NCBI GenBank assembly: GCA_021823305.1
Contig: JAKAOE010000111.1
Coordinates: 1-6,572 of the forward strand
Length of the DNA: 6,572 nt
DNA from: Acidobacteriota bacterium
GTDB lineage: Bacteria > Acidobacteriota > Terriglobia > Terriglobales > SCQP01
Direction of reading: 5' to 3'
Below the pieces are notes generated by a model that was given only the letters and a program-made list of their open reading frames with translations, had not been told where the DNA came from and searched no databases. A program made the translations under genes and the position numbers. This document shows, one piece after another, positions 5,160 to 6,572 of the stretch (the stretch's first letter is position 1; every line of letters begins with the position of its first letter).

Positions 5160-6572
5160 ATGGGATTGGGCGGGCTGGGCCAGGATGTGCGCCATACGCT
5201 GCGGCAGTGGCGGCGGGCGCCGCTGTTCACCTTCACCGTGGTGGCGCCGCTGGCGTTGGGCATCGGCGCCAACGCCGCCGGCGTCACCTTGATCCAGGCG
5301 ACGCTGCTGCGCACGCTGCTGGTGGAGCAGCCGTCGCAACTGGTGCGCATCGGCGACACCGACGACTGCTGCGTCAACGGCGGGTTCGTCGGCAGCCACG
5401 GCGACTTCGACATCTTCTCGTACGACCTCTACCAGACCTTTGTGCGCGACGCACCCGAGTTCACCTCCCTGGCCGCGGTGGAGGCGGGGAACAGCCAGTG
5501 GCCGGTGCGGCGCGGGCGGGCGCAGGCGCTGCCGTTGTACGGCGAGGAGGTGAGCGGCAACTACTTCACCACCCTGGGCGTGCACGCCTACGCGGGGCGG
5601 CTGTTCACGGCCGCCGACGATCACCTCGGGGCGGCGCCGGTGACGGTGGTGAGCTACCGCGCTTGGCAGGACGACTTCGGCGGCGACCGCAGCCTGGTGG
5701 GCGCGACGGTCACGCTGGCGGCGCACCCGTTCACGGTGATCGGGGTGGCGCCGCGCGGCTTTTACGGCGACCGGGTGACGGACACGCCGCCGGCGTTCTG
5801 GGTGCCGCTGGCGGACGAGCCGATCGTCACCAACACGCAGGGCCCAACGTCGCTGCTCGACCTGCCGGACGCGCACTGGCTGTATCCCATCGGCCGGGTG
5901 CGGCCGGGCACGAGCTTGCCGGCGCTGCAGGCGCATTTGTCGGCGGTGCTGCGCGCCTGGCTCGCCGCGCGGCCGGCGTACACCGCCAACGGCGGGGCGG
6001 CGATCATCCCGCGCCAGCACGTGGTGGTGGTCTCCGCCGCGGGCGGGGTGCAGAACCTGCAGCAGGAGGCCGGGGCGGGGCTCGAGCTGCTGATGATCCT
6101 GTCGGCGGTGGTGCTGCTGATCGCCTGCGCCAATGTGGCCAACGTGCTGCTGGCGCGGGGCACGGCGCGGCGCGGGGAGAACGCGGTGCGCATGGCGCTG
6201 GGCGAGAACCAGCGGCGGCTGGTGCGCCGCGTGCTTACCGAGAGCGTGCTGCTGGCGTGCGCGGGCGGGGTGGCGGGGCTGGGCGTGGCCTACGCCGGGG
6301 CGCGCATCATCCTCAACCTGGCCTTCCCGCAGGCGCAGAACTCGGCCATTTCGGCCGCGCCCAACGCCGGCGTGCTGCTGTTCACCTTCGCGGCGGCGCT
6401 CGCGACCGGCGTGCTGTTCGGCTTGGCGCCGGCGTGGGTGGCGACGCACACGCAGCCGGCGGAAGTGTTGCGCGGCGCCGGGCGCGCGGTGCGCGACCGC
6501 GCTTCCAAATCGCAAGCGGTGCTGCTGGCGGCGCAGACGGGGCTCTCGCTGGTGCTGGTGGCGGGCGCGCTG
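5160..6572 (+). CDS. ADOP-type ABC transporter permease (MacB/FtsX family), 3' end cut by the window
   Basis: The first 471 codons are open and run off the window. The product starts MGLGGLGQDVRHTLRQWRRA, matching the 'DLRYALRQLRKSP' start of Acidobacterial duplicated orphan permeases. Membrane helix 1 follows (about 22-48, with LALGIGANAA). A MacB-like extracytoplasmic domain spans about 55-290, with EEVSGNYFTTLGVHAYAGRL (129-148). Further helices lie at about 307-330 (including IACANVANVLLARG), 359-385, 403-424 and 451-471. The cytoplasmic ENAVRMALGENQRRLVRRVL (340-359) is the FtsX coupling segment between helices. The window ends where the first half of a duplicated protein would finish, so roughly half is probably missing; whole ADOPs are about 800 residues. 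No ATPase gene lies beside it on the upstream side, in keeping with 'orphan'. MacB relatives act as mechanotransmitters in export or lipoprotein handling; the substrate here is unknown. A Cys-Cys pair (70-71) in the outer domain is notable. Strong Shine-Dalgarno; opposing long frames are shadows. Confidence 0.9.
   Translation, partial: MGLGGLGQDVRHTLRQWRRAPLFTFTVVAPLALGIGANAAGVTLIQATLLRTLLVEQPSQLVRIGDTDDCCVNGGFVGSHGDFDIFSYDLYQTFVRDAPEFTSLAAVEAGNSQWPVRRGRAQALPLYGEEVSGNYFTTLGVHAYAGRLFTAADDHLGAAPVTVVSYRAWQDDFGGDRSLVGATVTLAAHPFTVIGVAPRGFYGDRVTDTPPAFWVPLADEPIVTNTQGPTSLLDLPDAHWLYPIGRVRPGTSLPALQAHLSAVLRAWLAARPAYTANGGAAIIPRQHVVVVSAAGGVQNLQQEAGAGLELLMILSAVVLLIACANVANVLLARGTARRGENAVRMALGENQRRLVRRVLTESVLLACAGGVAGLGVAYAGARIILNLAFPQAQNSAISAAPNAGVLLFTFAAALATGVLFGLAPAWVATHTQPAEVLRGAGRAVRDRASKSQAVLLAAQTGLSLVLVAGAL

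Noticed and set aside
6010..6030. CACGTG core in the permease as another parS or E-box-like site
   Set aside because: Flanking bases do not match parS half-sites, and the hexamer arises from ordinary His-Val codons.
5124..6515. A 463-codon minus-strand open frame opposite the permease
   Set aside because: Its translation is an Arg/His/Gln-rich low-complexity product typical of the reverse of GC-rich coding DNA, whereas the plus strand encodes an unmistakable ADOP permease.

Overview
The window is very GC-rich and densely coding, and most likely comes from the chromosome of a member of the Acidobacteriota. The main clue is the last gene, an orphan MacB/FtsX-type permease of the 'ADOP' kind, a family greatly expanded in that phylum. 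Supporting clues are a short one-helix protein coupled to the aromatic-pathway gene and a redoxin with a helical-repeat front half. The phylum assignment is inference from gene families; there is no rRNA in the window.

Left part, minus strand (1-1309): aroF encodes a type I-beta DAHP synthase with an N-terminal ferredoxin-like regulatory domain. It runs into a 60-residue single-helix protein, which runs into the first 22 codons of a predicted secreted protein cut by the window edge. Both junctions are 4-base start/stop overlaps (ATGA, GTGA), so this looks like a translationally coupled operon. A 28-bp gap holding an extended -10 promoter divides it from the plus-strand genes.

Middle, plus strand (1338-3733): rsmG (16S rRNA m7G527 methyltransferase), parA and parB form the chromosome-segregation cluster often found near bacterial origins. 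The last codons of rsmG contain a parS-like site matching 14 of 16 consensus bases, so the cluster carries the DNA target of its own ParB. parB begins inside parA. rsmG also contains a short, strikingly AT-rich stretch of rare codons and has lost several motifs usually conserved in its family.

Right part, plus strand (3762-6572): an exported thioredoxin-fold (TlpA-like) protein with a helical N-terminal half follows parB by 28 bp. It ends in a strong GC hairpin with no T-tract. The ADOP permease then starts behind a good Shine-Dalgarno sequence and runs off the right edge; 471 codons are visible.

No stretch over 300 bases lacks a gene. I see no tRNA, rRNA, CRISPR array, insertion sequence or phage gene. 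Nothing here is clearly a new system. The most interesting items are the parS site inside rsmG, the AT-rich rare-codon island in rsmG, and the coupled small membrane protein downstream of aroF.
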